A stretch of DNA of 64,000 bases from a bacterium. GTDB lineage: Bacteria; Bacillota; Bacilli; Lactobacillales; Streptococcaceae. Each line of letters begins with the position of its first letter. The first letter of the stretch is position 1. Positions 22,801-31,047 of this stretch are shown here, one piece after another. The stretch lies in contig CAJNCY010000002.1 of the NCBI GenBank assembly GCA_905221375.1, positions 124,001 to 188,000 on the forward strand, read 5' to 3'. Below the pieces are notes generated by a model. The model was not told the origin of the DNA and did not search any database. It saw nothing but the letters and a program-made list of their open reading frames with translations. The translations under genes and the position numbers were made by a program.

Positions 22801-23386
22801 AAACCTCTTTATCACTCAACTCTCTTGGAGAGTCCTCACCACCTGTCATAGCTTCGACAGGTTTTTTAGTGATAACCACTGCTAAATCGTTGCTATAGTC
22901 TTTCCCAAAATTCTTCTCATCATACAAATGAATAGAGTCTTTTTCAAGAGACTCGGATACCCCTGATGTGGGTACTTTGTTACTCTTCTCTGTTTCTGAG
23001 TTCATCACAACATAACTACGAGCAGACTCTCCACCACGTAAGAGCGCAGACTTATCCTCTTGGTTTTTATCATAGTAGTTATGCGCCACTGTCACCATCA
23101 CATTTGGTGCAACAAATACCCCACTACCAGAAGCCGTTTGTTTTCCACTTGTTCCACTATCATAAGTGGTATAAGTCATAGCAACACCTTCTGCAGATTT
23201 ACTATGAACGTCCACATCGTGAATATCACTACCGCCTTGAATGACATCAGCATAAACAACCCCGCCACCAATAATTGGTAACTCTGGTGCAGCTAAGCCA
23301 ATCACTGCGGATAGTGTCAAACAACCAACCAAACCATAAGCTTTGGATTTACGAAATTTTCCTAAACCTTTTAAACACACAAACAT
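19877..23386 (-). CDS. LPXTG-anchored surface protein with two trypsin-like domains and NanA-like repeats
   Basis: The 1169-residue protein has a signal peptide (about 1-46) and two chymotrypsin-fold/V8-like serine protease domains. Domain 1 has His102, Asp167 and Ser256 (GGFSGAP); domain 2 has His517, Asp570 and Ser642 (GASGG). Both triads look complete. Residues about 725-965 are repeats of the form PEYxGxLxTxGxxxAPTV and FTGGVNG, the same type found in the C-terminal part of pneumococcal NanA. It ends with LPDTG at 1137, a membrane segment and KRKDS, so sortase anchoring is expected. Substrates are unknown; V8-like enzymes often prefer Glu/Asp. It lies directly upstream of the anchorless sialidase. 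Confidence 0.88.
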   Translation of the reverse strand: MFVCLKGLGKFRKSKAYGLVGCLTLSAVIGLAAPELPIIGGGVVYADVIQGGSDIHDVDVHSKSAEGVAMTYTTYDSGTSGKQTASGSGVFVAPNVMVTVAHNYYDKNQEDKSALLRGGESARSYVVMNSETEKSNKVPTSGVSESLEKDSIHLYDEKNFGKDYSNDLAVVITKKPVEAMTGGEDSPRELSDKEVSTGDSITMVGYPNDFSTPNLSKENKARLKDGKAYSVSTTVSSINKESGAVTYHSSALGGFSGAPLFNDKGEVVGIHQHGTNTSSAPESERIGGGTIFTDKHRAWIRSMIDKYGIKGWYIDGSNRYYYDENHIALKDVESEIDGALYSFDEKGRATLVKGEEKGRVLLRVEDTKGTRLISDKVVQEGPVGSGLNFYLRQNPDFKQLIATSPTAKVVSYNGVPINKLASDTTWSDDYVSKLALGNTIIRAVVSDVIPKSNSDFTRTEVGKVDLSGKSNLPVPSKEVLQAPNGSENFYATTHIQTPDGSGSGTLIAPNLVLTVAHNFLTVKGSEVVTKSGRTNTVYKATLPNGLSVNFSDDDIVYWNKKDSVFGFKNDLALVRLKEAVKGVTPVEIVKQSSKVAEGDSVSVYGFPDNKLSPVLDSKVVGTTDFGSGIAGISYGGTKPGASGGGLYNDKGALIGVHQNGVVGSRSGGLVLSKEQLDWVRSYIEGQPKDPVYVEDKEVEPSKKDSDKDLSGKLDPKKDSGKEDSGILGTSGDFAAPTVAKPEFRGGVNGADAEVHHISDFTGGVNGGDSLVTEVPEYSGILSTLGDSPAPTVAKPEFTGGVNGVVAELHHLSDFTGGVNGGDSLVTEVPEYTGTLPTVVEETAPTVEKHDFTGGVNGGESLVTEVPEYRGFLFTLGDSPAPTVAKPEFRDGVNGADADIHHISDFTGGVPFTESPILEIPEYTGTLSTSGEKSAPTVEHHDFAGGVNVVASPVHDNNRDRKNEATMKQGITRIASSQRIFKNEAGSVQIQASEEVLENVIGVQIQEVQVSDLSSLNYKAFDIQLKDTVARTVQPNGKVLVIFATDHSVENVYAVDLEGKLHPIEFEQKDGKIIFEISNSSIYAMTFRHPVDNPLFKNATKDKKEEELAPSPKLLSINQHSEANQSENKVGNNEQAKLPDTGESDSLLTILFGFVGVLLGAMISYKRKDS

Positions 23387-23949
23387 ACATTACCTCACTT
23401 TAACTTTCAAAGTTAATTTATCCAAGTATATTCTAAAAAATAAAATATTACAGTTTCCATTAGCATAACATTCTCTACTTTGATTCTTACAATAAAAATA
23501 GCTATAGATTATTTTGTTCCTTTACAAATGCTATTTAAGTACTGTATCTACAGGAATATCGTTTTTACAAGATATTATCCTAATGAGAAAACCATCTTAT
23601 ACATAAACGTATATATAAATGTTCATTTGTAGCGAAACTGTATATTTTCTTATAAATTATAACATATTTCACAGACGCTTTCCAATGTATTGAAATAGCT
23701 TATACCCAACTAGATAGAAAATGAATTGTTTGACACCACAGCCCAGAAAAAAACTCATACTCAATAAAAATCAAAGAGCAAACTAGGAAGCTAGCCGCAG
23801 GCTATTCAAGACACTGCTTTGAGGTTGCAGATAAAGCTGCCGTGGTTTGAAGAGATTTTCGAAGAGAATGAATTTCAAAGGATATATGAACTAGAATATT
23901 TGCTGACTAGACTCTGTACAAAAAGAGAGCTACCAAGCTCTCTCATTCA
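23387..23949. other. gene-free region upstream of the surface protease
   Basis: AT-rich promoter region of the protease gene (23387-23750), with no convincing ORF on either strand, followed by a BOX element (23757-23870). A perfect 8-1-8 inverted repeat (TTAACTTTCAAAGTTAA, 23400-23416) lies next to the protease ribosome-binding site and could be an operator or leader hairpin. Confidence 0.5.
23757..23870 (-). repeat. BOX element, minus orientation
   Basis: Begins ATACTCAATAAAAATCAAAG and ends GATTTTCGAAGAGAATG. The boxC-like part is clear (CTAGGAAGCTAGCCGCAGG), and the middle is diverged from the BOXA1R core. Confidence 0.8.
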
Positions 23950-24930
23950 TCACTTCACATATTTAAAAGGTATCTCACTACCACAAAGCCAGTTGTAGAC
24001 TTGGTCGTTGACAAAAACATTCATGGCTTCATGAGCATACTCTGGCATGATACGATAGGCCTTATCGCAGGTCAAACGATTGTAAATCGCAAACTGGGTA
24101 ATAGGATAGCAAACATCGTCGTCCAAGCCAGTAATCATCTTAACTTCACCCTTGATACGATGAGCGAGATTTTTCACATCGATATAGGCAAGGGTCGCCA
24201 TGATGTCCTCCTCAGTTTCATGGAAAGGGTCGTGAAACTTGAAATAACGGAAAAGTTCGTCGTAAGCCTCGCTAGTATTACCAATCTCAAGCACCCGTCT
24301 AAAGTCTGACAAGAAGGGATAGATGGCAACTGTTTTCTGAATCCGAGGATTGAGAGCTGCTGCAACCAAGGCTAGAGCACCACCTTGTGAGGCACCATAA
24401 CTTGAAAGTCGATTCTCATCTACCTGAGGTAGACTAGCAATAATTTCAACCAACTGATAAATATCTAGATAAACATCCTTATAAAAGAGATGGTCCCGAC
24501 CTTCCACAGCACCACGGATAATATGCCCTTTCACCATATTTCCAAGAGGAGAACGCATTCCGTCTTGCGAGTAACCTGACTGGCCCCGCACATCCATGGA
24601 GACAACACCGTAACCAGCCACAGTATAGGCCAGCATGTCAGCCCAGTCCCAGCCACGTCCCATATAACCATGGAAATGGAAAATTATTGGAACTTTCCCC
24701 TCAGTCTTTGGAAGAACGACACGTGCATAGACCTTGCCTGCATTTGTTCCTTCAAAGGTTAACTCATAGCACTTGACTTGAGGAATGTGGAAATCTCTTT
24801 CCTCCAACTGGTAGGCTGGAAGTGTTGAAACTTTTTTCACTTCCTCATCCCAGAAAGCATCAAAGTCTTCTGGAACCTCATCACATCCTCTATATGTCTT
24901 GATTTCTTCTAACAAAGCTGGATTTTTCAT
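23950..24930 (-). CDS. acetyl xylan esterase / cephalosporin-C deacetylase family hydrolase
   Basis: The start is set at MKNPALLEEIKTY, which has AAGGAG six bases upstream; the longer open frame lacks a ribosome site. The 326-residue alpha/beta hydrolase has the nucleophile elbow GASQGG (Ser about residue 182), the oxyanion-region 'FHFHGYMGRGWDW' and a C-terminal 'YAHEAMN' His. The family removes acetyl groups from xylo-oligosaccharides and related sugars. In pneumococcal genomes the same gene sits between the sialidase region and recG. Cytoplasmic, with no signal peptide. Confidence 0.88.
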   Translation of the reverse strand: MKNPALLEEIKTYRGCDEVPEDFDAFWDEEVKKVSTLPAYQLEERDFHIPQVKCYELTFEGTNAGKVYARVVLPKTEGKVPIIFHFHGYMGRGWDWADMLAYTVAGYGVVSMDVRGQSGYSQDGMRSPLGNMVKGHIIRGAVEGRDHLFYKDVYLDIYQLVEIIASLPQVDENRLSSYGASQGGALALVAAALNPRIQKTVAIYPFLSDFRRVLEIGNTSEAYDELFRYFKFHDPFHETEEDIMATLAYIDVKNLAHRIKGEVKMITGLDDDVCYPITQFAIYNRLTCDKAYRIMPEYAHEAMNVFVNDQVYNWLCGSEIPFKYVK

Positions 24931-25005
24931 AACATGCTCCTTCATTTTTGTAATCGCTACCACAACTGTAGCATATCTAAGAAAGCAATGCAAGAAAGAA
25001 GGGTA

Positions 25006-25111
25006 ATACTCTTCGAAAATCAAATTCAAACCACGTCAACGTCGCCTTGTCGTACTCAAGTACAGCCTTCGGCTAGTTTCCTAGTTTACTCTTTGATTTT
25101 CATTGAGTATA
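25006..25111 (+). repeat. BOX element (boxA-boxC form), plus orientation
   Basis: Begins ATACTCTTCGAAAATCAAAT, contains the reverse complement of the BOXA1R core (CGTCAACGTCGCCTTG) and ends TTTTCATTGAGTAT. There is no boxB. Confidence 0.88.
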
Positions 25112-25172
25112 ATATAGAAAGTGAATTTAGATTTTATTTCTTCAAACCTACTGACTGAAAGTCTAATAAATT

Positions 25173-25232
25173 GAATCTAGAATAGTACCAATTAACTTCT
25201 AAAGTATTTTTAGAAATTAATGTGAATGCCAC
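25173..25232 (+). repeat. imperfect intergenic repeat, possibly RUP-like
   Basis: ATTGAATCTAGAATAG, then TTCTAAA...TTTTTAGAAATTA and TGAAT. A related sequence lies inverted at 27185-27312. The paired TTCTAAA/TTTAGAA arms suggest a small transposable repeat; I cannot confirm the class. Confidence 0.4.
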
Positions 25233-25320
25233 AGTTGATTTGTCTACAGTTTATCTCGATATACTATAGTTTCAATGGAGATTGAATAGAGAATCACACA
25301 CCAGAAAGCGAGGTAACATC

Positions 25321-25873
25321 ATGAAAGCAATAGGTACGCAAATATTACAGACAAACCGTTTAATCTTGAGAAGATTTGTGGAGAGTGATGCGGAAGCCAT
25401 GTTTCAAAATCGGGCTTCGTCTGCTGAGAATCTGACCTATGTTACTTGGAATCCCCATCCTGATGTTGAGGTCACTCGAAACTCAATTCGTAATTGGGTT
25501 GCTTCCTATGCCAATCCCAACTATTACAAATGAGCCATTTACCTCAAAGAAAACCCAGAGCAAGTGATAGGAGATATCAGCATCATTGAGATGAATGAGG
25601 ATGATTCCAGTTGTGAAATTGGCTATGTTTTAGGAAAAAAACTATTGGAGTCGTGGTCTTATGACAGAGGCCTTAAAAGCTATCTTAGACTTCTGTTTTA
25701 CTCAAGCAGATTTTCAAAAAGTCAAAGCACGATATGCCAGTCTCAACCCAGCTTCAGGTCATGTTATGGATAAGACTGGAATGTCCTATCTAAAGACTGT
25801 TGCAAACGTGGTAGAGAGAAAAGGCTATATTGCGAACCTTATTTATTATCAGATAAGCGGAGAAGACAGATAA
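25321..25873 (+). pseudogene. GNAT acetyltransferase (RimJ/RimL type), disrupted
   Basis: The start MKAIGTQILQTNRLILRRF and later 'GDISIIEMNEDDSSCEIGYVLG' and 'MTEALKAILDFCFTQADFQ' are the elements of a RimJ/RimL-like N-acetyltransferase. Two lesions break it. A TGA at 25531 replaces what was probably Trp in 'NYYKWAIYL', and a +1 frameshift in an A7 run near 25635-25641 moves 'NYWSRGLMTEALK' out of frame. An intact copy would have about 183 residues. I regard it as non-functional. Confidence 0.85.
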
Positions 25874-26014
25874 TCTTAAAATTTATTGCTTATCCGCTGT
25901 TCTTATTTTTTATTTACTATTTCATTTATCCTCTTTTTTCCGAATAAATAGATAGAACCATCGAATCTAGCAAAATTAGATTTTAAAATATGGTATAATA
26001 GAAGGAGGGAATGG

Positions 26015-26902
26015 ATGATTCTCAGACATCCGGGCATCAGCCCAACCAATGATTTGGTTGCTAAGAAAATCTTTAGCAATCCAGAAATCACTTGTCAATT
26101 TATACGCGATATGTTGGACTTGCCAGCAAAAAATGTGACCATTTTGGAGGGGAGCAATATTCACGTCTTGCCTTCCATGCCTTATTCAGCCCAAGATTTC
26201 TATACCAGTATAGATGTTTTGGCGGAGTTGGATAATGGGACACAAGTAATTATTGAGATTCAGGTGCATCATCAGAATTTTTTCATCAATCGCCTGTGGG
26301 CTTACTTGTGCAGTCAGGTCAATCAAAACCTCGAAAAAATTCGCCAACGAGAAGGTGATACACACCAGAGTTATAAACACATCGCACCGGTATATGCTAT
26401 CGCAATTGTGGACAGCAATTATTTCTCAGATGACCTGGCTTTTCATAGCTTTAGCATGCGAGAGGATACGACAGGTGAGGTATTGACAATCACAAATAAT
26501 GGACAAGAAAATCATCTAGTCAAGATGGCATTCTTGGAACTCAAAAAATACAGAGAAACCAGCAAAGATAAAGTTCGCAAGCCATGGTTGGAGTTTTTTG
26601 GGAACAAACCCTTCACCCAGCAACCCGAGCGAGCCATCAGCCAAGCAGATCAACTGCTAGACTACAAGAGCTGGTCCGAGGAGGACAGGAAGATGTTTAG
26701 TCAACTACGTATGCGAGAAGAACAAGCCTTGTTGGCACAGGACTATGCCTTGGAACGAGCCGAAGAAAAAGGCTTAGAGCGTGGGAAAGTCGAAGGGAGT
26801 TTGTCTATGCTATTAAATCTAGTCCGTCAAGGCCTTCTGACAGCTGAGGTTGCAAGTGAACAATTAGGAATGACCGTCACTGAGTTTGAGGCCTTGTTGT
26901 AA
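26015..26902 (+). CDS. Rpn-family recombination-promoting nuclease / PD-(D/E)XK putative transposase
   Basis: The 295-residue protein has the N-terminal start typical of the family (PTNDLVAKKIFSNPE) and the PD-(D/E)XK core seen as 'DFYTSIDVLAELDNGTQVIIEIQ', where D, E-x-Q are the catalytic residues. Helices follow and the C-terminus is 'ERAEEKGLERGKVEGS', a charged coil common in these proteins. Rpn nucleases in E. coli promote RecA-independent recombination. A truncated second copy of residues about 164-195 follows immediately (26909-27016), so the locus has undergone partial tandem duplication. Confidence 0.8.
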   Translation: MILRHPGISPTNDLVAKKIFSNPEITCQFIRDMLDLPAKNVTILEGSNIHVLPSMPYSAQDFYTSIDVLAELDNGTQVIIEIQVHHQNFFINRLWAYLCSQVNQNLEKIRQREGDTHQSYKHIAPVYAIAIVDSNYFSDDLAFHSFSMREDTTGEVLTITNNGQENHLVKMAFLELKKYRETSKDKVRKPWLEFFGNKPFTQQPERAISQADQLLDYKSWSEEDRKMFSQLRMREEQALLAQDYALERAEEKGLERGKVEGSLSMLLNLVRQGLLTAEVASEQLGMTVTEFEALL

Positions 26903-26908
26903 GACCAG

Positions 26909-27016
26909 CACTAATGGTCAAGAAATCATTTAGTCAAGATGGCATTTTTGGAATTAAAAAAATATAGAGAAACCATCAAAGACGAGGTTCGCAAGCCGTG
27001 GTTGGAGTTTTTGTAA
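26909..27016 (+). pseudogene. fragment of a second Rpn gene
   Basis: About 105 bp nearly identical to 26500-26600: it encodes HLVKMAFLELKKYRETIKDE followed by VRKPWLEFL and a stop. The corresponding part of the intact gene reads ETSKDKVRKPWLEFFG. It has no start and is a leftover of duplication or of a second element. Confidence 0.75.
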
Positions 27017-27031
27017 ATCATTAAATCAATG

Positions 27032-27070
27032 ACAGATTTTTCCGTAATAGATGGAAGAATCTGTTTTTTT
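27032..27070 (+). terminator. Rho-independent terminator after Rpn genes
   Basis: Stem ACAGATTTTTCC (27032-27043) with GGAAGAATCTGT (27053-27064), followed by T6. Confidence 0.75.
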
Positions 27071-27184
27071 AGTTATGCTAGATGTGGGCTCTGAAATAGT
27101 AAGATATGGTGTATTGAAATAAGATATGAACAAAGAAATTAGGAAAGTCAAATTATAGTTAAATGAAATAAAAACTGAACAAGT

Positions 27185-27312
27185 TGATTGCAGAATTCAA
27201 ACTAATTTCTAACAATGTTTTAGAAAACTCGGTGGACTATTCCAGATTCAATCTACTATAATCTCTAGAAATTTTTTAGAATCCGCAGTGTGCTATTTTA
27301 GATTCAATAAAT
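27185..27312 (-). repeat. imperfect intergenic repeat, related to 25173-25232
   Basis: On the minus strand ATTGAATCTGGAATAG, TTCTAAA...TTGTTAGAAATTAG and TTTGAAT match the repeat at 25173. An adjacent second partial unit begins ATTGAATCTAAAATAG. RUP-like or SPRITE-like identity is not established. Confidence 0.4.
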
Positions 27313-27329
27313 TGTGCTTTTAGAAACAA

Positions 27330-27353
27330 AAAAAGAGCATTTCCGCCCTTTTT
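27330..27353 (-). terminator. terminator downstream of the 20-codon ORF
   Basis: Minus strand AAAAAGGGCG, loop GAAA, TGCTCTTTTT followed by more T: a ten-pair stem with two G-U pairs and a tetraloop. Confidence 0.75.
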
Positions 27354-27366
27354 CTCCTGTTCAATC

Positions 27367-27429
27367 TTATTTTTTTGCTTCTTTCTTTTGGAAAGTGGTT
27401 TGGTAATTTACTTTAATCGTTACTGTCAT
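27367..27429 (-). CDS. short ORF of 20 codons downstream of recG
   Basis: ATG at 27429 opens a frame MTVTIKVNYQTTFQKKEAKK and stops. A ribosome site (GAGGA) lies 9 nt upstream, a -10 like TATACT lies about 30 nt upstream, and a good terminator follows directly, so this is a complete small transcription unit of about 130 nt. It has no membrane segment and is Lys-rich. Function is unknown; a small RNA with or without translation is an alternative. Confidence 0.5.
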   Translation of the reverse strand: MTVTIKVNYQTTFQKKEAKK

Positions 27430-27510
27430 GTGAGAGTCCTCGTTTCTTTTTGATGACTCTAGTATAAGGGGCTAACCTGAAAGCTAGCTTAAGTTTTCCT
27501 TAGAGAAAGC

Positions 27511-29526
27511 TTAATCCAGATGTTCTTTCTTTTCCAGATGAAAAGCAATCATGCGCCACTCTGGATCCTCTTGCCAACCTTCGATAGAACTAATGTAGCT
27601 AGCAACCTTTCTGGCTTCTTCTAAAATCGGAAAATCTTCGATAATATCAGCTACTTGGAACTCTGGGAGTCCTGACTGTCTGGTTCCAAAAATCTCACCT
27701 GAACCACGCATTTTCAAATCTTCCTCCGCAAGGACAAATCCATTGGTGGTTTCTGTCATGATGTGCATGCGGTCTTTCCCAGAATCCGTCTTGGGATTAG
27801 CAACAAGGACAGCGTAGGACTGCTTGTCTCCCCGACCGACACGACCTCTGAGCTGGTGAAGTTGGCTAAGCCCGAAGCGATCGGCATCCATGATAATCAT
27901 GACGGTCGCATTGGGAACGTTGACCCCAACCTCAATAACAGTTGTCGAAACTAGAATATCCGTTTTTCGCTCTTTGAAATCCTGCATTATCTGGTCTTTT
28001 TCGTCACTCTTCATCTTACCATGTAGAAGAGCCACCTCTGCCTTACCCGCAAAATGAGTTGTCAACTCTTCTGATAAGGCAATGGCATTTTTCAAATCCA
28101 GAGCTTCTGATTCTTCAATCAAGGGAGAGATGACATAGGCTTGAGAACCTTTTTGGATTTCTCCCTCTAACCAAGTCAAGACCTGAGGTAATTGCTCATG
28201 CTTGATCCAGCGTGTCACAATAGGCTTCCGCCCTGCTGGCATCTGGTCGATAATGGAAACATCCATATCTCCAAAGGCTGTGATGGCCAAGGTTCGTGGT
28301 ATGGGAGTCGCCGTCATCATGAGGACATCTGGATTGTCCCCTTTTTCCCGTAAAATCCGCCTTTGCCCCACACCAAAACGGTGCTGCTCATCGATAATAA
28401 TCAAGCCAAGGCGAGCATAATCCACTCCATCTTGTATCAAAGCGTGGGTTCCGATAATCAAGTCAGCCTCACCCTTGGCAATGGTCTCCAAGACTTCTCT
28501 TTTTTCTGCAGCTTTTAAGGAACCTGTCAAGAGAGCAAGTTTTAGGTCTGGGAAGAGACTCTGTAGACTCTCAAAATGTTGCTCTGCGAGAATTTCTGTT
28601 GGCACCATGAGAGCTGCTTGATAGCCAGCTGTTACCGCCGCAAACATTGCCAAACCAGCGACCACCGTTTTTCCGCTCCCCACATCCCCTTGCAGGAGAC
28701 GATTCATGTGGTGGTCGGACTTCATGTCTGTCAAAATTTCCTGCAAACTCTTTTCCTGAGCTTGGGTCAGGGCAAATGGCAGACTTTCTTTAACCGCCGA
28801 CACTTTTTTCTGAGACCAATCAAGGACCAGACCGCTTCCCTGAACTCTATTTTCAGACTTGAGCGTCTGCAATTGCATTTGGAAATAAAAGAGTTCCTCA
28901 AACTTGATACGGCGAAGAGCCTGCTTGTATTCTGCCAAATCCTTAGGAAAATGCATGGCTCGAACTGCCTGACAACGGGACATAAGTTTGTATTTATCCA
29001 GTAAAGACTGGGGCAGATTTTCCTCTATCAAGAGGTCCAACCCCTGATCAAAGGCCGTCTTGATAACCTTGACCAGACTGGCCTGACTGATTCCCTGAGC
29101 CAGACGATAGACAGGCTGGAGGTCATCTTCCACCTGAGCCAGGACCTTCATTCCTGTCAGACTAGCCTTGGCGCGGTCCCATTTTCCAAAAACAGCAAGG
29201 GTTGCTCCCAACTCTATCTTATCAGCCAGATAGGGCTGGTTAAAGAAGTTCACTGCAAAAACGACTTCTCCCTGCTTGAGGCTAAATCGCAGGCGATTGC
29301 GCTTGAAACCATAATACTGGACACTAGCAGGAGTCACTACCTGACCAGAAAGAACCGCCTTTTCACCGTCTTCTAGTTCCAATACTTGCTTAGTTTTGAA
29401 GTCTTCATAACGGAAAGGAAAGTAGAGCAAGAGGTCTTGCAAATTTTCAATTCCTAGTTTGGCGTATTTTTCTGCTGACTTTGGTCCCACACCAGGTAAG
29501 ACATGCAAGGGTTGATGTAGATTCAT
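27511..29526 (-). CDS. recG: ATP-dependent DNA helicase RecG
   Basis: RecG remodels stalled replication forks and branched recombination intermediates. The 671-residue protein has the N-terminal wedge (OB) domain, Walker A 'GDVGSGKT' near residue 282, the DEQH box 'IIIDEQHRFG' near 375, motif III 'MMTATPIPRT' and the C-terminal helicase motifs ending 'QLRGRVGRG'. Length is normal. It lies 21 nt downstream of alr on the same strand, the usual order in streptococci. Confidence 0.97.
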   Translation of the reverse strand: MNLHQPLHVLPGVGPKSAEKYAKLGIENLQDLLLYFPFRYEDFKTKQVLELEDGEKAVLSGQVVTPASVQYYGFKRNRLRFSLKQGEVVFAVNFFNQPYLADKIELGATLAVFGKWDRAKASLTGMKVLAQVEDDLQPVYRLAQGISQASLVKVIKTAFDQGLDLLIEENLPQSLLDKYKLMSRCQAVRAMHFPKDLAEYKQALRRIKFEELFYFQMQLQTLKSENRVQGSGLVLDWSQKKVSAVKESLPFALTQAQEKSLQEILTDMKSDHHMNRLLQGDVGSGKTVVAGLAMFAAVTAGYQAALMVPTEILAEQHFESLQSLFPDLKLALLTGSLKAAEKREVLETIAKGEADLIIGTHALIQDGVDYARLGLIIIDEQHRFGVGQRRILREKGDNPDVLMMTATPIPRTLAITAFGDMDVSIIDQMPAGRKPIVTRWIKHEQLPQVLTWLEGEIQKGSQAYVISPLIEESEALDLKNAIALSEELTTHFAGKAEVALLHGKMKSDEKDQIMQDFKERKTDILVSTTVIEVGVNVPNATVMIIMDADRFGLSQLHQLRGRVGRGDKQSYAVLVANPKTDSGKDRMHIMTETTNGFVLAEEDLKMRGSGEIFGTRQSGLPEFQVADIIEDFPILEEARKVASYISSIEGWQEDPEWRMIAFHLEKKEHLD

Positions 29527-29547
29527 GCTCCCCCTCCTTTCTTTGTT

Positions 29548-30651
29548 TTAATAATACTCTCTCGGAATGCGATCGCTGAGAAGACAAACCACCTCATAGT
29601 TAATAGTACCACGGTAGGTCGCTACCTGAGTAGCTGTGATTTCCTTGTCACCGTTGGAACCAATTAGTGTAACTTTTGTTCCCAGCGGATAAAGTTTAGG
29701 CAAACGAATAGTAATTTGGTCCATAGAAACCCGCCCAACAATTGGGCAAACTTGGCCATCTACCAAGACAGAAAAATTCTGCATGTCTCGTGTCCAACCA
29801 TCCGCATAGCCGATTGGCACGGTCGCAATGACTTGCTCGCTGTCCGCCTGATAAGTTGCTCCGTAGCCCATACAAGCTCCAGCTGGAACTGTCTTGACAT
29901 GGACTAAAGCAGATTCCAAGGTCAAGGCTGGAGTCAAGTCATAAGGCAAGTCCAAAACCTCTCCGCTTGGATTAAGACCATACATAGCGTCTCCCATACG
30001 AACAGCGTTAAAAATAGTCTCTGCATGCCAGAGTGTCGTTGCCGAGTTGCTGGCATGAACCAGTTCTGGAAGACCTTTCATACTGGCCAAAATAGCTTTA
30101 AACCGTTCTAACTGGACATTAAAGTACTCATCTGATTCTTCGTCCGCAGTAGCAAAGTGGGTAAAAATCCCTTCAACACGAGCACCATGTTGTTGGAGCA
30201 AGGCTTGAGCCTGATCAGCCTCACTAGCCTCTCTAAATCCAATTCGTCCCATGCCTGAGTCAATCTTGAGGTGGACTGTCAAACCTGATAGGTCTTTTTC
30301 TCTAGCTAAGAGTGCTTGAATCCACTCTAGCCCAGCCACTGTCAAGGTGATGTCGTATTCTTTAGCCAGAGCAACTGCTTCGATGTCAGAAACTCCTAAA
30401 ATAAGGATTTTCTTGCTGAGTCCAGCTTGTCTGAGTTCAATAGCTTCATCAATATTGGAAACGCAAAAGCCATCAATATCATCTTGAATAGCCGTCGCAA
30501 CAGCAACAGCCCCATGCCCATAAGCATTGGCCTTGACCACTGCAAATTTGAGCGTTCCCTCGGGGATATGAGCCCCCATTTGTTGAATGTTTTGTCGAAT
30601 AGCTCCCAGATAAATCAGAGCCTTGGTTGGTCTATGTGGACTAGCTTTCAT
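29548..30651 (-). CDS. alr: alanine racemase
   Basis: Alr is a PLP enzyme that makes D-alanine for Ddl and teichoic acid. The start was set at [12 protein letters not shown], overlapping the acpS stop by 11 nt, giving 367 residues. The PLP Lys lies in '[10 protein letters not shown]' (about residue 38) and the second catalytic Tyr in '[10 protein letters not shown]' near 263. The product supplies the ddl-murF pathway encoded at the left of the window. Confidence 0.96.
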   Translation of the reverse strand: MKASPHRPTKALIYLGAIRQNIQQMGAHIPEGTLKFAVVKANAYGHGAVAVATAIQDDIDGFCVSNIDEAIELRQAGLSKKILILGVSDIEAVALAKEYDITLTVAGLEWIQALLAREKDLSGLTVHLKIDSGMGRIGFREASEADQAQALLQQHGARVEGIFTHFATADEESDEYFNVQLERFKAILASMKGLPELVHASNSATTLWHAETIFNAVRMGDAMYGLNPSGEVLDLPYDLTPALTLESALVHVKTVPAGACMGYGATYQADSEQVIATVPIGYADGWTRDMQNFSVLVDGQVCPIVGRVSMDQITIRLPKLYPLGTKVTLIGSNGDKEITATQVATYRGTINYEVVCLLSDRIPREYY

Positions 30652-31003
30652 GATTTTCCTCCAAAATAACACTGGCTGTCACAAACTGATCTGTATGGCT
30701 GATAGACAGCCAAATCTTTCCTAAAAATGGTGACTGACTAAAATAAGGCGCCCCGCGTTCATTGTTCAAGACTTCCAAATCCTGAAAACCGAGCTTGCCA
30801 ATGCCCGTTCTCATAGCCTTGGAAAAGGCCTCCTTAGCCGACCAGCGACCAGCCAAATATTCAATTTGCCTGCGCCCTTTAAGACTGTTAAACCGTTCCA
30901 TTTCCTTAGCGGTCAGCACGCGCTTGGCAAAACCTTCATGTCGTGTAACTGCGCTTTCTATCGAAGTCAATTCTTCGATGTCAATTCCGTGTCCAACTAT
31001 CAT
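30641..31003 (-). CDS. acpS: holo-[acyl-carrier-protein] synthase
   Basis: AcpS transfers 4'-phosphopantetheine from CoA to apo-ACP for fatty acid synthesis. The Met opening '[12 protein letters not shown]' gives the standard 120 residues and carries the Mg-binding Asp of the family motif GIDIxE. The second motif, '[11 protein letters not shown]', holds the conserved Glu and Lys. It overlaps alr downstream by 11 nt and follows the aroG-type gene after a 44-nt gap. Confidence 0.95.
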   Translation of the reverse strand: MIVGHGIDIEELTSIESAVTRHEGFAKRVLTAKEMERFNSLKGRRQIEYLAGRWSAKEAFSKAMRTGIGKLGFQDLEVLNNERGAPYFSQSPFLGKIWLSISHTDQFVTASVILEENHES

Positions 31004-31047
31004 TCTCATCAAAAGGAGTTGAGATTCCCCAACTCCATCCTTTTCAC

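Larger units (their letters stand above)
24931..25320. other. gene-free region with a BOX element and a short repeat
   Basis: Contains the esterase promoter region, a BOX element (25006-25111) and an intergenic repeat (25173-25232) that also occurs near 27200. No ORF with a ribosome-binding site is visible. Confidence 0.6.
26903..27366. other. region with an Rpn remnant, a terminator and an intergenic repeat
   Basis: Holds the Rpn gene fragment (26909-27016), a terminator (27032-27070), an imperfect repeat (27185-27312) and the terminator of the 20-codon ORF (27330-27353). No full-length gene is visible. Confidence 0.6.
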
